Source: Chrysogorgia sp. JL179-B06 (taxonomy: Eukaryota; Cnidaria; Anthozoa; Scleralcyonacea; Chrysogorgiidae). From it: a stretch of 64,000 nucleotides of DNA. The stretch spans positions 1,720,501 through 1,784,500 of the forward strand of contig JAYKKM010000378.1 in the NCBI GenBank assembly GCA_035772405.1, given 5' to 3'. Both the position numbers and the translations under genes were made by a program. Shown here one piece after another: positions 17,838 to 28,449 of the stretch. Positions within the stretch are counted from its first letter, which is position 1. Each line of letters starts with the position of its first letter. Below the pieces are notes generated by a model, which had not been told where the DNA came from, did no database searches, and saw only the letters and a list, made by a program, of their open reading frames with translations.

Positions 17838-18368
17838 ATGGCTACGAAAGAAGAAATAACGAATGAAGCTTCCTATGGAGAACCCAACCTCATACCCCTG
17901 AATGGTTCCCCTCTCATATGGGATTACAACGATAAAGGAGAAGGATACGCGTACGGTGTACGTGTACGGGATACGGATACGTATACGTCGAAAGTGTTTA
18001 ATTTCGAGGACTTTCAACCCGTCAAACCTATTCGGGATAATGGTGATTCTGATAGTGATGATAGTTTGAAAGCATTTTTGGGGACTGCTGATGACGAAGT
18101 AAAGGAGGAAAAAGTATTTAATAGAAACAACATTAAAAAAAAAGTATATACCCGCTGTGATATTAATACTCTTCGACAGAATTTTCCAAATCAAAAATAT
18201 ATTTTACGACACTGTATATACTTTCCCTCGGGTAAGCTAGCCGGGTATAAATTATATTTAGAAGTGGTAGATGTGGGAATTCTTTGTCCGCATAAATATA
18301 TAACAACAATTATGATAACTGATGATTCCATACTTAGTTCCACTAATAAAGAAATGTATTTAGATTAA
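17838..18368 (+). CDS. Family P member 4
   Basis: 176 residues. The N-terminal half is acidic and low complexity (GDSDSDDSL). The C-terminal half carries the family block TLRQNFPNQKYILRHC, then YKLYLEV and YITTIMITDD with a final KEMYL. It lacks the N-terminal tyrosine-rich segment of members 2 and 3. Last gene of element B on the right. Function unknown. Confidence 0.6.
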   Translation: MATKEEITNEASYGEPNLIPLNGSPLIWDYNDKGEGYAYGVRVRDTDTYTSKVFNFEDFQPVKPIRDNGDSDSDDSLKAFLGTADDEVKEEKVFNRNNIKKKVYTRCDINTLRQNFPNQKYILRHCIYFPSGKLAGYKLYLEVVDVGILCPHKYITTIMITDDSILSSTNKEMYLD

Positions 18369-18728
18369 ATAGAAACAATAAAAAGAGAATTTTGTTTTTC
18401 AAAAAAAGTTATTTTATTGTGTGTTAAAGTACATTTTATTTTTTTAAAAAATATATTTCATCTATTTGAAAAACACCAAATAATTTTTGAATATATTTCC
18501 CTCTACAAATTTTATCATTTTTTTTTTAAAATACCGTAACTAAGGAATATCAGTCATTCGGCCATAAGATGGCGTCGAGGTAAGAGCTCCATGGCGGGAA
18601 ATTTCTATGATTAATTCTATAAACCAAAATTTGATTATTTTTATTTCAAAATCGTACAAATCTTCCAATAAAAATAATATGGTCGCTTTTTTGGAGGGTA
18701 AGTATAAATCACATTGGGTGAGGTATGC
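18369..18728. other. Transition from element B to flanking genomic DNA
   Basis: AT-rich to about 18540, then ordinary base composition (from ATACCGTAACTAAGG). No gene. I could not identify a terminal repeat or target duplication for element B here. Confidence 0.4.
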
Positions 18729-18921
18729 TGGTCGTTTATAAAGTTTTTTTTTGAATTTTAAATATCTATCTCATGAAATTGACTACGATCACCTTGATTG
18801 ACCTTCCTCTCTCTCTCTGGTCGTCAAACTCAAGGATAAACCAAAAACTGGTCGTACAACAACACCGGGTTTCATGAGATAAATAATATCAAAATTCAAA
18901 AAACCTCTTGTATACGACCAG
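18729..18921. repeat. Short inverted-repeat (MITE-like) structure
   Basis: TGGTCGT with a following T-rich segment and TATCTCATGAAA at 18729-18779 pairs with its complement at 18868-18921, around a spacer of about 90 bp. Coding content absent. Confidence 0.6.
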
Positions 18922-19118
18922 GTGCATATCCCCCCCGATTTGATGGTTGGTCGTTCTATACAGGGTGACCACACCTTAAAAAGCTTCAACCCCCCTGGAA
19001 ATACGGGATTGTGCTGTGCTCTGATTGGTCCATTCAAATCATTCTTGATTCTGATTGGCTTAGAGCTCGGTTCCAATCCCAAACACATTGATATATATAT
19101 ATATATATATATATATTA

Positions 19119-22101
19119 CTACTCCCTTTGGGAAATCAAATCTACATTCTGCAGGTAAACCACATTTTTTCTGTTTCAAGCAGTAGGCAGAACTGCATCT
19201 GGTATGCCTCTCAACACTGTTCACTAACCTGTGGTAGTCTGAATCTGCATCATCAACTGCACTTGGTCTAACAGCAGATGGATGTGGCTCAGGAATTCTC
19301 CATTGTTCATCAGGCAACTCCTCATTAAAGGTTGTTACAAGCCAATTAATATACCTAGAACAAAACAGGAAGAAAATATCTGTTATTTTGTAATGCCATA
19401 AAAGATTTGTTTCTTGTATTATCCCAGCCAGTTCTTACCTTAACACCCGTCTTTCTGATTCTTCACCATCATCAATAACAGGCTGGAAAAAAAATTCAAA
19501 ATCTTCCATGTCAGACTCATGTTCAAGTAAACTCCATGCCTTAGCAGCTTTTCCTCTCAATGTTGGAATGTCTGGGTCGTTCTTTAACTTTGCACAACCG
19601 TGCGCATGAATACTTCCCCTGGCTTGATATTCATATCGAAACCAATGCCAGTCTGAATCCAACACACCATGCAACCAATGCCTGATAAAGTCATCGAGAC
19701 GCTGCTTAAAAAACCAATCAGTCAAATGTGGATTGTCAATGACTGCTTGCGCTCGTTCTGACCGCGTAGCATCTTCCTCATTCTGCAAAAGTCTTTGCAA
19801 CTCTGGCCAGTAGCTATCTGCTGCACTAAAAGTAAAGAAAAAGGTAGGACAGCCTTTCTGCTCTATCAACGTTAACAATTCCTGTAAACGCTGATACCAG
19901 TACGAGTTAGTGCCTTGCACTTTCGACACATACCGTTGAAGCCGGTTCACCATTTGCTTACCACTCATTGAATTGACCATCTCTCGTAGCTCTTCTAGGG
20001 TCATGTTGGCATCTGCTGGATGCTGGTGCAAATAAACATTTGATTGAGACAAAGCTGATGCCTTTGTTTCATATCTCCACCTGTACTTACCATTTGGTAA
20101 CCTTTCACCAAACTTAACCAAATGCTTAAATGCTTCTGCCAGAGTCACACCATGTTGTCTTGCCCGTGCGGTTGTGTCACCTCTCCCAAATGGGAACAGT
20201 GTAGGAAATGCCATCGTTGCAAGACCATCTGTTCTAAATTCATTGACAGCATTACCTTCATTAGTTGGCCAGTCTATTGGGTCAGCTTCATCATTCAATG
20301 TCTCACGAATTGCATCTTGATCCTTCCTCTGCCTTTGACGCTGAGGAATGAATGATGTCCTGTCTCCCCCTAAAACAGATTCTTCAACAACAACATTATA
20401 TACTGCATGATCCTGAGGTGGCCCTTCATCCTCGTCTTCATGAGGAGATACTTCTGTATCAATAACAAACCAGAGGCCATTAGGAATACCATTCTCTGGT
20501 AAACAATTTATTGCCACACGGTCAACTTCTACACCTTTGAAGTAGGGATTGTTGGTGACTAACCATAACACAGCTTCAAGCACTCGATGTTTACGAACAG
20601 TAAAATCTCGATGTGTATTTTCAACGCCATGTCTTCTAACCACCAAAACAGGTAAATCTGATGCTCTTGAAGGCAAACTATTCAAAAAACTTTGAATATC
20701 TTGGGGTAAATTAAGAACATGTCCCTTGTACCCCCTCTGACCACCATGTTTCCTATAAACACTCATAATAGGGCACACCCTTGCAATTAGCATTTCCTCT
20801 ATCTGGGTTAACCCTTCTAACTGTAGGGGAACAATACCTGGGTCCATGTCATTCTATGCACTGTACACTTTCGGTGATTTCTTATCTCTCGTGCATGGAT
20901 TACATACATACCTTGCAGGATCTGTACTTAAATTCTGCTTGGTTGGCCAGGTTTCTTTGCACACAGTACACTGGCGATGCTGCAGCTGTTCTTGGCTAGA
21001 ATGGAAACTACCCATTTCTGTATCCTCCCATCCCCCTTGGTGCAGATACTCGTCGCGACTGTCAACATGCTCTTCCTGAAAAGACACGTTATTCGCCCTT
21101 CTCTCTCTTGCACTTTCTCTCGCAACCTCGAGCCTTTCCTCTCGTTCTGGCACAGTCTCGTTTTCAATTCTCTCTCCTTGATTTATTCTCACACTTACCA
21201 ACCTTCTTTCTCTTTCTTCACCCGTTTCTGATGCCAGTCTCACTGCTTTATTTTGTCTTAGAACGTCAAGTCTTTCAGCCCGTTGCTCTGGCGTTTCTGA
21301 CTCAATTCTCTCTGCGGCATTTTGTCTTAGAACGTCCAGTCTTTCAGCCCGTTGTTCTGGCGTTTCTGACTCAATTCTCTCGGCGACATTTTGTCTTAGA
21401 ACGTCCAGTCTTTCAGCCCGTTGTTCTGGCGTTTCTGACTCAATTCTCTCGGCGGCATTTTGTCTTAGAACGTCCACTCTTTCAGCCCGTTGTTCTGGCG
21501 TTTCTGACTCAATTCTCTCGGCGGCATTTTGTCTTAGAACGTCCAGTCTTTCAGCCCGTTGTTCTGGCGTTTCTGACTCAATTCTCTCGGCGACATTTTG
21601 TCTTAGAACGTCGAGTCTTTCAGCCCGTTGTTCTGGCGTTTCTGACTCAATTCTCTCGGCCACATTTTGTCTTAGAACGTCCAGTCTTTCAGCCCGTTGT
21701 TCTGGCGTTTCAGACTCAATTCTCTCTGCGGCATTTTGTCTTAGAACCGCCAGCCTTTCCGTACGTTCTTGTGACGTTTCTGAATCTCGCCGTTCCTGGG
21801 ACCTTCGTCTGAAGCCTTACAGTCTACTTTCTCGCTCTTCTCTACATTCTCGCTGCCTCTTCTTCTTAAGATATTCTCTTCTCTTTCCCTTACTTTCTTC
21901 GGACCTCTTTTTGTACGCTTCCCTCCTCTTCGCCAACCGAATTTCCTTCTCCCCCGCGGTTTCATTTGCCAGCTTTTGTCGTTGTTGCTCTCTGTTTTTC
22001 CGTAGTCTTTCGACCTTCTCCTTCTCGGTTTCAACTCGACTTTGCTCTCGCCGTCTTTCTCTTCCGCTTCTCTTGCTTTGTATCGCTTGCTGTTTATCCA
22101 T
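19119..22101 (-). pseudogene. Helitron RepHel protein, N-terminal and Rep part, with stops and an intron
   Basis: One frame runs from ATG 22101 through a basic leader, a 22-residue repeat domain, a CxxC zinc segment (CTVCKETW, CNPC), a GLTQIEEMLIARVCPIMSVYR block (DUF6570 type) and the Rep region, where YQARGSIHAHG carries the HxH pair. In-frame stops lie at 21817-21819 and 20854-20856. An 84-bp intron is likely at 19355-19438 (GTAAGA donor, TTCTAG acceptor). The frame then continues as YINWLVTTFNEE to CRFDFPKG near 19130, where it is truncated. The C-terminal Tyr motif and SF1 helicase are absent. Confidence 0.8.
21240..21780 (-). repeat. 66-bp coding tandem repeat in the Helitron protein
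   Basis: About eight copies of a 66-bp unit encoding 22 residues with the core ESETPEQRAERLDVL. Copies are nearly identical in the centre and more divergent at both ends, the usual pattern for unequal exchange. The complement strand is also open, which creates a misleading plus-strand frame. Confidence 0.9.
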
Positions 22102-22661
22102 TTATTTTTAAACTCACTTTTTTCAAAAAATGTCTCTGAAAAAAAACTTTGAATACCGTTTCAATATTTGCATTCGCAATCATATGACGGTTGCAGTTTA
22201 AATATTAATTCACTATGCAGATGACCAATCAGTTTCTGTTGCAGACTATTTTCCCAGGCCAAATTTTCTATTGCTGCGCATGAAAAACTATATCTAACAT
22301 TCTGGTCAAGCATCAATGTTTCAAATCGATCAAACCTTTGTCGAGTTGAACACAGAGACGGATACTAGTAAAATCGAGCGGCATCATTATGAATTAACAT
22401 AACACCGCCGGAGACTGGAATCCAGTTGTGATTTTGTATCCGCTGACATACGCGTGCGTGGACTCTGGTAATCGATTTTCCTCGTGGTTTCTTTTGAAAT
22501 TTAAAGATTTAAAGTGAAGATCTCATCAAAAGGTATGAATTATTAATGAATTTTCTGTATTGGCGGTTGCTAGCGTAAAATATAGTGCACGAATAATATT
22601 CATTGATGCGTTGACATTAACATTCATTGTGATATTAATTTTACTTAGCAGAACATTTTCT
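22102..22661. other. Intergenic, no gene seen
   Basis: AT-rich genomic DNA after the Helitron start; no coding or structured feature recognised. Confidence 0.4.
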
Positions 22662-22782
22662 GTCCAAGTAACAATAGCGGACAACTACTGAAAAAGAAAC
22701 GCAAAAATGATTTTTGCGTTTCTTTTTCACTAGTTGTCTACTTAGTGATTAAGTCTGTTGTATGTTCTATTGTTACTTGGAC
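22662..22782. repeat. 121-bp fold-back element (MITE-like)
   Basis: Outer arms GTCCAAGTAACAATAG (22662-22677) and the complement at 22767-22782. An inner near-perfect palindrome at about 22681-22738 is centred on AAAAATGATTTTT. Confidence 0.75.
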
Positions 22783-23475
22783 CATTTTCTCATATACTGA
22801 AGGTAGCCAAATCATATACCAATTAGTGATTTTGGAAATATTTTAGCAACGTATTGTAATTAATATACAAGTAACGAGTACAGTTTGCAATTTCAGTGTT
22901 ATATTATCCATTATACGCTTAATTCTTAACTGTGTCACCGACTTTCATTCTTAACTGTGTCACCGACTTTCATTCATCGGTGCGTCCGTTGATACCATAC
23001 GCCAATTCACTTCTAGTTTGTAAGACCATACTCATCGTAGAGTGATTCTTCAGCTCTATCTTTGTCTGCGACGCAGCATTCCTTTGATACAGTGTCTGTA
23101 TCCCCTTTAGAGTCTGTATAGTACGTCACTATTATGCACCATTCTCACTTTCTTCTTGTCCTTGGGTGTTCGGTAAAGACACTCGTTGTACATTAGGTTA
23201 TGAGACTTCTGTACCACGTTTAAACTTTTAACTTGTTTTGTTTTAGGCATTTTGTTTCAGAGAACTGTTTCCGCCGCAATTTTATCAAACTTAAACTGTG
23301 GATCCTTCTTGAAACTAGTGCATTTTATAATTTTGAGTATTTATTCATGTGACCAGATGAGTGGGCGGGATTTCCTTCAAAATTGCTCTGATATTCGCAG
23401 AACTTCGTTTGATTGAATTCTCTTGAACTTAGGCCAAACCCTTACTCGTGACTACTTTTTTACTACTTATATATA

Positions 23476-23507
<32 letters not shown>
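22783..23507. other. Intergenic with a 25-bp tandem duplication
   Basis: The unit TCTTAACTGTGTCACCGACT with a following TTCAT occurs twice at about 22925-22974. A TA microsatellite occupies 23468-23508. No gene recognised. Confidence 0.45.
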
Positions 23508-23511
<4 letters not shown>

Positions 23512-24063
23512 TAATATTTGGCATTTCACTCGATCAAACTACATGTTGAAAGGATTTATGGTGAAGGAAAATTTCGAGTGTTGGAATACATACATTTTAA
23601 GACCAAACCGGGACCAGTTGCGAAAAATGCAACTTAGCGGCCTTCCGGTAGGAATTGAACCCGCGACTCTGCGATTGCTAGTGCAGTGCTCTGACCACTG
23701 AGCTACGGAAGCCGTTGCCGAGAGCCTAGTCACGAGTTCTGTATATATGGTGGGTAATGCCGGGATAAGATTCTGGGTATATTATAGGTAATATTTGGCA
23801 TTTCACTCGATCAAACTACATGTTGAAAGGATTTATGGTGAAGGAAAATTTCGAGTGTTGGAATACATACATTTTAAGACCAAACCGGGACCAGTTGCGA
23901 AAAATGCAACTTAGCGGCCTTCCGGTAGGAATTGAACCCGCGACTCTGCGATTGCTAGTGCAGTGCTCTGACCACTGAGCTACGGAAGCCGTTGCCGAGA
24001 GCCTAGTCACGAGTTCTGTATATATGGTGGGTAATGCCGGGATAAGATTCTGGGTATATTATA
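23508..24063 (-). repeat. Tandem pair of tRNA-derived SINEs (277-bp unit)
   Basis: Two essentially identical 277-bp units (23508-23784, 23785-24061). Each contains a tRNA-like head on the minus strand (23639-23713 and 23916-23990) with A box TAGCTCAGTGG and B box GGTTCAATTCC. The acceptor pairing is GGCTTCC/GGAAGGC. The anticodon loop CTAGCAA gives AGC (Ala), with one extra C in the anticodon stem. The tail ends in ATTACCTATA then TA repeats. Confidence 0.85.
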
Positions 24064-24272
24064 GGTAATATTTGGCATTTCACTCGATCAAACTAGGTAA
24101 TATTTGGCATTTCACTCGATCAAACTACATGTTGAAAGGATTTATGGTGAAGGAAAATTTCGAGTGTTGGAATACATACATTTTAAGACCAAACCGGGAC
24201 CAGTTGCGAAAAATGCAACTTAGCGGCCTTCCGGTAGGAATTGAACCCGCGACTATATATATATATATATAT
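24064..24272 (-). repeat. Third, truncated SINE copy
   Basis: After a 33-bp duplication of the SINE tail (24063-24095) a third copy runs to about 24254 and is cut within the tRNA-like head at CGCGACTA, where a TA microsatellite begins. Confidence 0.8.
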
Positions 24273-24435
24273 TGTGAAGTGAAGCTTTTCTTCGAGACAA
24301 TGGTTGCATTGTATTATATATACACATACACACATACACACATACACACACAAATACACACAAATACACAAATATATAAATACACAAATATATAAATATA
24401 TAAATATATAAATATATATAAATATATATAAAAAA
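24255..24435. repeat. TA and CACATA/AAATATAT low-complexity tract
   Basis: Alternating TA repeats, then CACATACACA- and AAATATAT-type repeats. No coding content. Confidence 0.8.
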
Positions 24436-24477
24436 GTAGAGTGCTGCGTAGACAGTGTTTTGAATATACAGTATTAT

Positions 24478-24897
<420 letters not shown>

Positions 24898-25065
24898 TTT
24901 TGGAAAGTATCTACATATACGTTTTGACCATCGATCACAAAATCGAATTTACTGTTCAGGATTGACAGTTTGCCATGTATAATTTCTTCTGCATGAACGC
25001 TCTTCTCCTGGCTGTAGTGTATACCAAATACTAAATATTTACATATTTTGAATTTCACGACCAAC

Positions 25066-25366
25066 ATGTCACCGACTACGAGGAATTTCACTCCGCTTAC
25101 CCAGCATTCTATGAGAGATGGGATGGTAACGACCGTTTACGAAAGGGAAAATTGCCACAGCGACGGCTTCCGTAGCTCGGTGGTCGGAGCACTGCACTGG
25201 CATCGCGGATTTGGTTCCGGCCGGAAGGCCTTGAAGTTGCATTTTTCGCAACTGGTCCCGGTTTGGTCTTAAAATGTATCTATTCCAAGTTCCAACACTC
25301 GAAATTTTCCTTCACCATAAATCCTTTCAACATGTAGTTTGATCGAGTGGGATGCCAGGTATTACC

Positions 25367-25372
<6 letters not shown>
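25066..25372 (+). repeat. Diverged SINE copy with upstream repeat segment
   Basis: A tRNA-like head at 25165-25230 (GGCTTCCGTAGCTCGGTGG) and the SINE body run to 25372, then TA repeats to about 25462. The preceding 25066-25146 (AATTTCACTCCGCTTACCCA) recurs at about 57268-57356, so it is part of a wider repeat. More diverged than the tandem pair at 23508. Confidence 0.75.
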
Positions 25373-25464
<92 letters not shown>

Positions 25465-25465
25465 A

Positions 25466-25983
25466 CAAGCTCCATAAAATTTTTACACCACAAGCTCCAT
25501 AAGATTTTTAACAGAAATACAGTTAAAGTAAGTTACAGCTGCATGAACAATGTTAAGTCAATAATCACTAAGCACAATGCACGCATAGCTAGGAACATCA
25601 AACCGCAGGATAGGGACGCTACTAATTGCAGTTGTAGAGAGAACACCATTTGCCCGCTTCAAGAACAATGCATGACTAGAGACATAGTATACAAAGCAAC
25701 AGTGACAGTAAACATCACAAACGAAATAAAACACTACATTGGTATGACTGCAACCACATTCAAAGAGCGATTGGCCAACCACACTAAATCTTTTCAACAT
25801 AAAAAGCATGAAAATGACACCGAACTTTCGAAATATATTTGGACATTGAAAGAAAACAATAAAGATTTCAGTATTAATTGGCAAATTCTAAAACATTCTA
25901 TTTCGTACACAGGAGGATCAAAACGATGCAATTTATGTTTAGAAGAAAAATTTTGTATTTTAAAAGAAATGCGCGGTCACTAA
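25466..25983 (+). pseudogene. GIY-YIG endonuclease domain fragment of a Penelope-like element
   Basis: An open frame with a Cys cluster (NCSCRENTICPLQEQC), then IVYKATV and HYIGMTATTFKERLANHTKSF, the GIY-YIG signature with its Arg. It closes with CNLCLEEKFCIL. No reverse transcriptase precedes it, so this is a 3' coding fragment of a different Penelope-like or related element than that at 60681. The N-terminal IY run belongs to the microsatellite. Confidence 0.7.
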
Positions 25984-26483
25984 ATATTATGTGCGTCCCT
26001 CCTTTCAAGAAACCTGGACATTAAAACGATATTTTTCCCCAGGCCCCAAAGAACCTCTCGGCGGCCCTGATGGACACTAGGTTATATGAACTCCTCAAAA
26101 GACCTGTTTGAAAACCGGTTTTTCCCGCGCTTTTCTTCTTTGATAATTTTGAAAGCGTTTGAGGCTTTGTCTGGCTAAATTTGAAAAAGTAAAGTAAGGT
26201 TTTTATATAATTGGATAATAAATAACGTATTAGACAGTTTATAGTGAACAACGTACGGCTGTATATTTTACTTTTTTTTGTATTTTGAGTCGCCCTACAG
26301 CTTGCCAAAATGTGGAATGATTCGAGTCGTACTGTACAAATGAACCACTTTAACGTCAAATATTAAAGGTATATATATTCAAGAGCTGTGACGAAAACAT
26401 GAAATGGTTGCATCGGGTAGAATGTTGCTGTGAACAAAATGGTTACAACACTTGTATCCCAAGGATCTTGATCAAGATATTAC
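25984..26483. other. Intergenic, no gene seen
   Basis: No coding segment beyond short chance frames; lies just downstream of the GIY-YIG fragment and of the PAN-like exon. Confidence 0.4.
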
Positions 26484-26802
26484 CTCATGAGAACGTTCTG
26501 TCTCAAACACGAAATTCGTGCATCCTTGTTTGCTTTGAAGTGCTGAGGAATTTGTGTACTTGTTCGACGAGCAAAGTTGGCATTCTTTCTTGTGACATAT
26601 TTGAAAAGACAAACAGAGGCAATCTTTCAAACATTGTGCCAGACAATAGTTGATAGTTATCCCAGCCATGGCTAGGGTTTTCAAAATTTGTTTTTCATCC
26701 ACGATTGCTTTGTCTGTGTCGCCGTTGATGGTAAACTGGTTTTGACTTTCGATGAAAACTGGACTGACCAGTAGAACTGTGAGCAGTGGAAGGAAAACGA
26801 GT
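26484..26802 (-). CDS. Host gene exon: secreted PAN/Apple-like domain
   Basis: An exon between a TTCTTCTAG acceptor (exon start 26802) and a GAG|GTAATA donor (exon end 26484). It is open for 106 codons. It begins with a hydrophobic signal-peptide-like stretch (LVFLPLLTVLLVSPVFI). A Cys-rich module follows (YCLAQCLKDCLCLSFQIC, CQLCSSN, GCTNFVFE) with the spacing of PAN/Apple domains. The exon with the initiator Met would lie further right and was not found. Likely an extracellular adhesion or recognition protein. Confidence 0.6.
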
Positions 26803-28440
26803 CTAGAAGAATATAAAAATATGTTTTGATCAATTTATTTTAAGTTTTTCTTTTACACCAGCAATCACCAACGTTTAATGTTTTGAATATTAAATACAGT
26901 TTACATACAGTAAAAGCGGTAAAAACTAACAGAAACCATGACTATATATATCGGCTTATGCTTTAGCATATGGAAATGTTGACAACACGATAGCCATGAA
27001 GTAATATCATGGAGAATGAGATCCCGCTCTGAAACCATCTTTATAGAAATGGAGTGACTGAAATTAAGTTAGGTCATTTGATGTAATAATTGTGTTCGGC
27101 AAGTAATTTTTTTTGTTGGAATAATACCATCCTTACTGAGTATTTTTTGCTTTATTTGTTATTTATATTAAGTAAATTATTCCCAAAAAAATACTGAGGA
27201 GAGTGCACATATATATACACATAATTATGTGACAAAAATAAGCCAATTATAGATACAACAAACAATTATTTAGTGTTCAATGTGGACCAGCCTTATTAAC
27301 TAAATTTCTTCTCAGCTAGTTTTCTTGTAGCCTGTGCGCCTTTTACCAGTACTGAAGTTCGAGCACCTACTACTAGATATATTATACTAGCGACGTACTG
27401 TAATACCAGTTCTCTTTAAACCATTCTTTTATTTTTACAGTCTACTGATATATCTTCATCTTGTTGCTCTCAGACATCTTCATATGTCGTTGGTGTAGTG
27501 TATACCTCTTTCCTCAATAAGCCCATCTATATCCTTTCCTGTAACTCAATACGCAGATCTCAATCGTCCTCAATCCCTTCAAGTTGCTCTTTTCCTTTGT
27601 AAAACCCCACATTTTTCTAAAAAAGCGCTTTCTGTAGAAAAATCCGTTGTAAAATGATAACGCAATTTACCCCTGGTCAATTTAAACCAATCGCATTCTT
27701 GCTGTAAATTGTTTACCAGTACCTTCTATCTTCGCACGTCATACCGGAAGTGCTCCCAAACTCGGGCTACTTGGGCTAGTGGCTTGTTGAAAGACATTGT
27801 AAGCAAATTCAGGGGGACTACTTCATGCATGCCGATTTTTGTGTCCCAACACAAAATTTTGGTTAGGTTATAGCTGTGTTGGGACACGCTTACACGAAGT
27901 AACCAGCTTTAGGCATACATGAAGTACCTGCCAATCTATAGTTGTAGGTGATGAACAGTTGTAGGTAATGATACTGGGGTGGTTAAATTTTCAACATCAC
28001 CAAACTGCACACCTGTAACAAAGCCATCACAGAGTGTTTGCCAATGGCTTTGATTACATGGAGGTGAGTTGGCTGGCTCCTGTTTGCCGGACTGGCCAGA
28101 TGAATTGTTATTACATGATCAGAGGGTGGCTTGCTTGCCAGGTTGACCCGATTGGCTAGAACTGAATTGGGTCAGCAAACAGGATGGCTCGTTCGGCAGG
28201 CCAGACTTCTCAGTAAAGCCAGCTCTGGTTCAGTTTGAGTAAACATTAAATCAGTTAATCTTGTTCTCAGTGTATGAGGCATAGCAGTAAATCAAACCAT
28301 TTAACTTGCACTCCTTGCAGTAGCAAGGTGTCATAAGCTAAACAGCTTAACGAAATGTAATTTAAAATCTTTATTTCTTCATGAAGTCAACATTTCGAGT
28401 CAGTAAATATAATTTTAGCACATTTATCAGTATTTGATTT
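26803..28440. other. Intergenic, one dispersed repeat
   Basis: No gene recognised. 27760-27812 (GTGGCTTGTTGAAAGACATT) recurs at 31665-31719, marking a dispersed repeat. Confidence 0.4.
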
Positions 28441-28449
28441 ATTATAGTG

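Larger units (their letters stand above)
5710..18420. mobile_element. Element B: AT-rich Polinton/adintovirus-like integrated element, incomplete and decaying
   Basis: A compositionally distinct block, visibly far richer in A+T than copies A and C. It encodes an integrase, penton-like and major capsid-like proteins and a pX-like peptide on the minus strand, in overlapping operon-like order. It also carries a Fic protein and many small unknown genes on both strands. Its left edge coincides with the terminus of copy A and cuts an open frame, so the rest of B may lie left of the window. I could not find terminal repeats; the right limit (after the last gene at 18368) is approximate. No polymerase, ATPase or protease is visible. 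Confidence 0.8.
19091..22101 (-). mobile_element. Degenerate Helitron (5' part of Rep/helicase element)
   Basis: Rolling-circle transposon remnant on the minus strand. It contains the N-terminal charged/repeat region, the DUF6570-like segment and the Rep (HUH) region, then breaks off at a TA microsatellite (19091-19118). The helicase domain and both termini are missing or unrecognised. Confidence 0.8.

Noticed and set aside
5710..18420. Element B as bacterial or giant-virus contamination
   Set aside because: It joins copy A at an exact Polinton terminus and carries Polinton-type integrase and capsid genes, so integration into the animal genome is simpler.
21108..21812. 234-residue plus-strand frame opposite the Helitron repeats
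   Set aside because: Antisense of the 66-bp coding repeat; the minus strand carries the recognisable Helitron protein.
23639..23713. Functional tRNA-Ala gene
   Set aside because: It has an extra base in the anticodon stem, is part of a 277-bp repeated unit and occurs in several similarly embedded copies: a SINE head.
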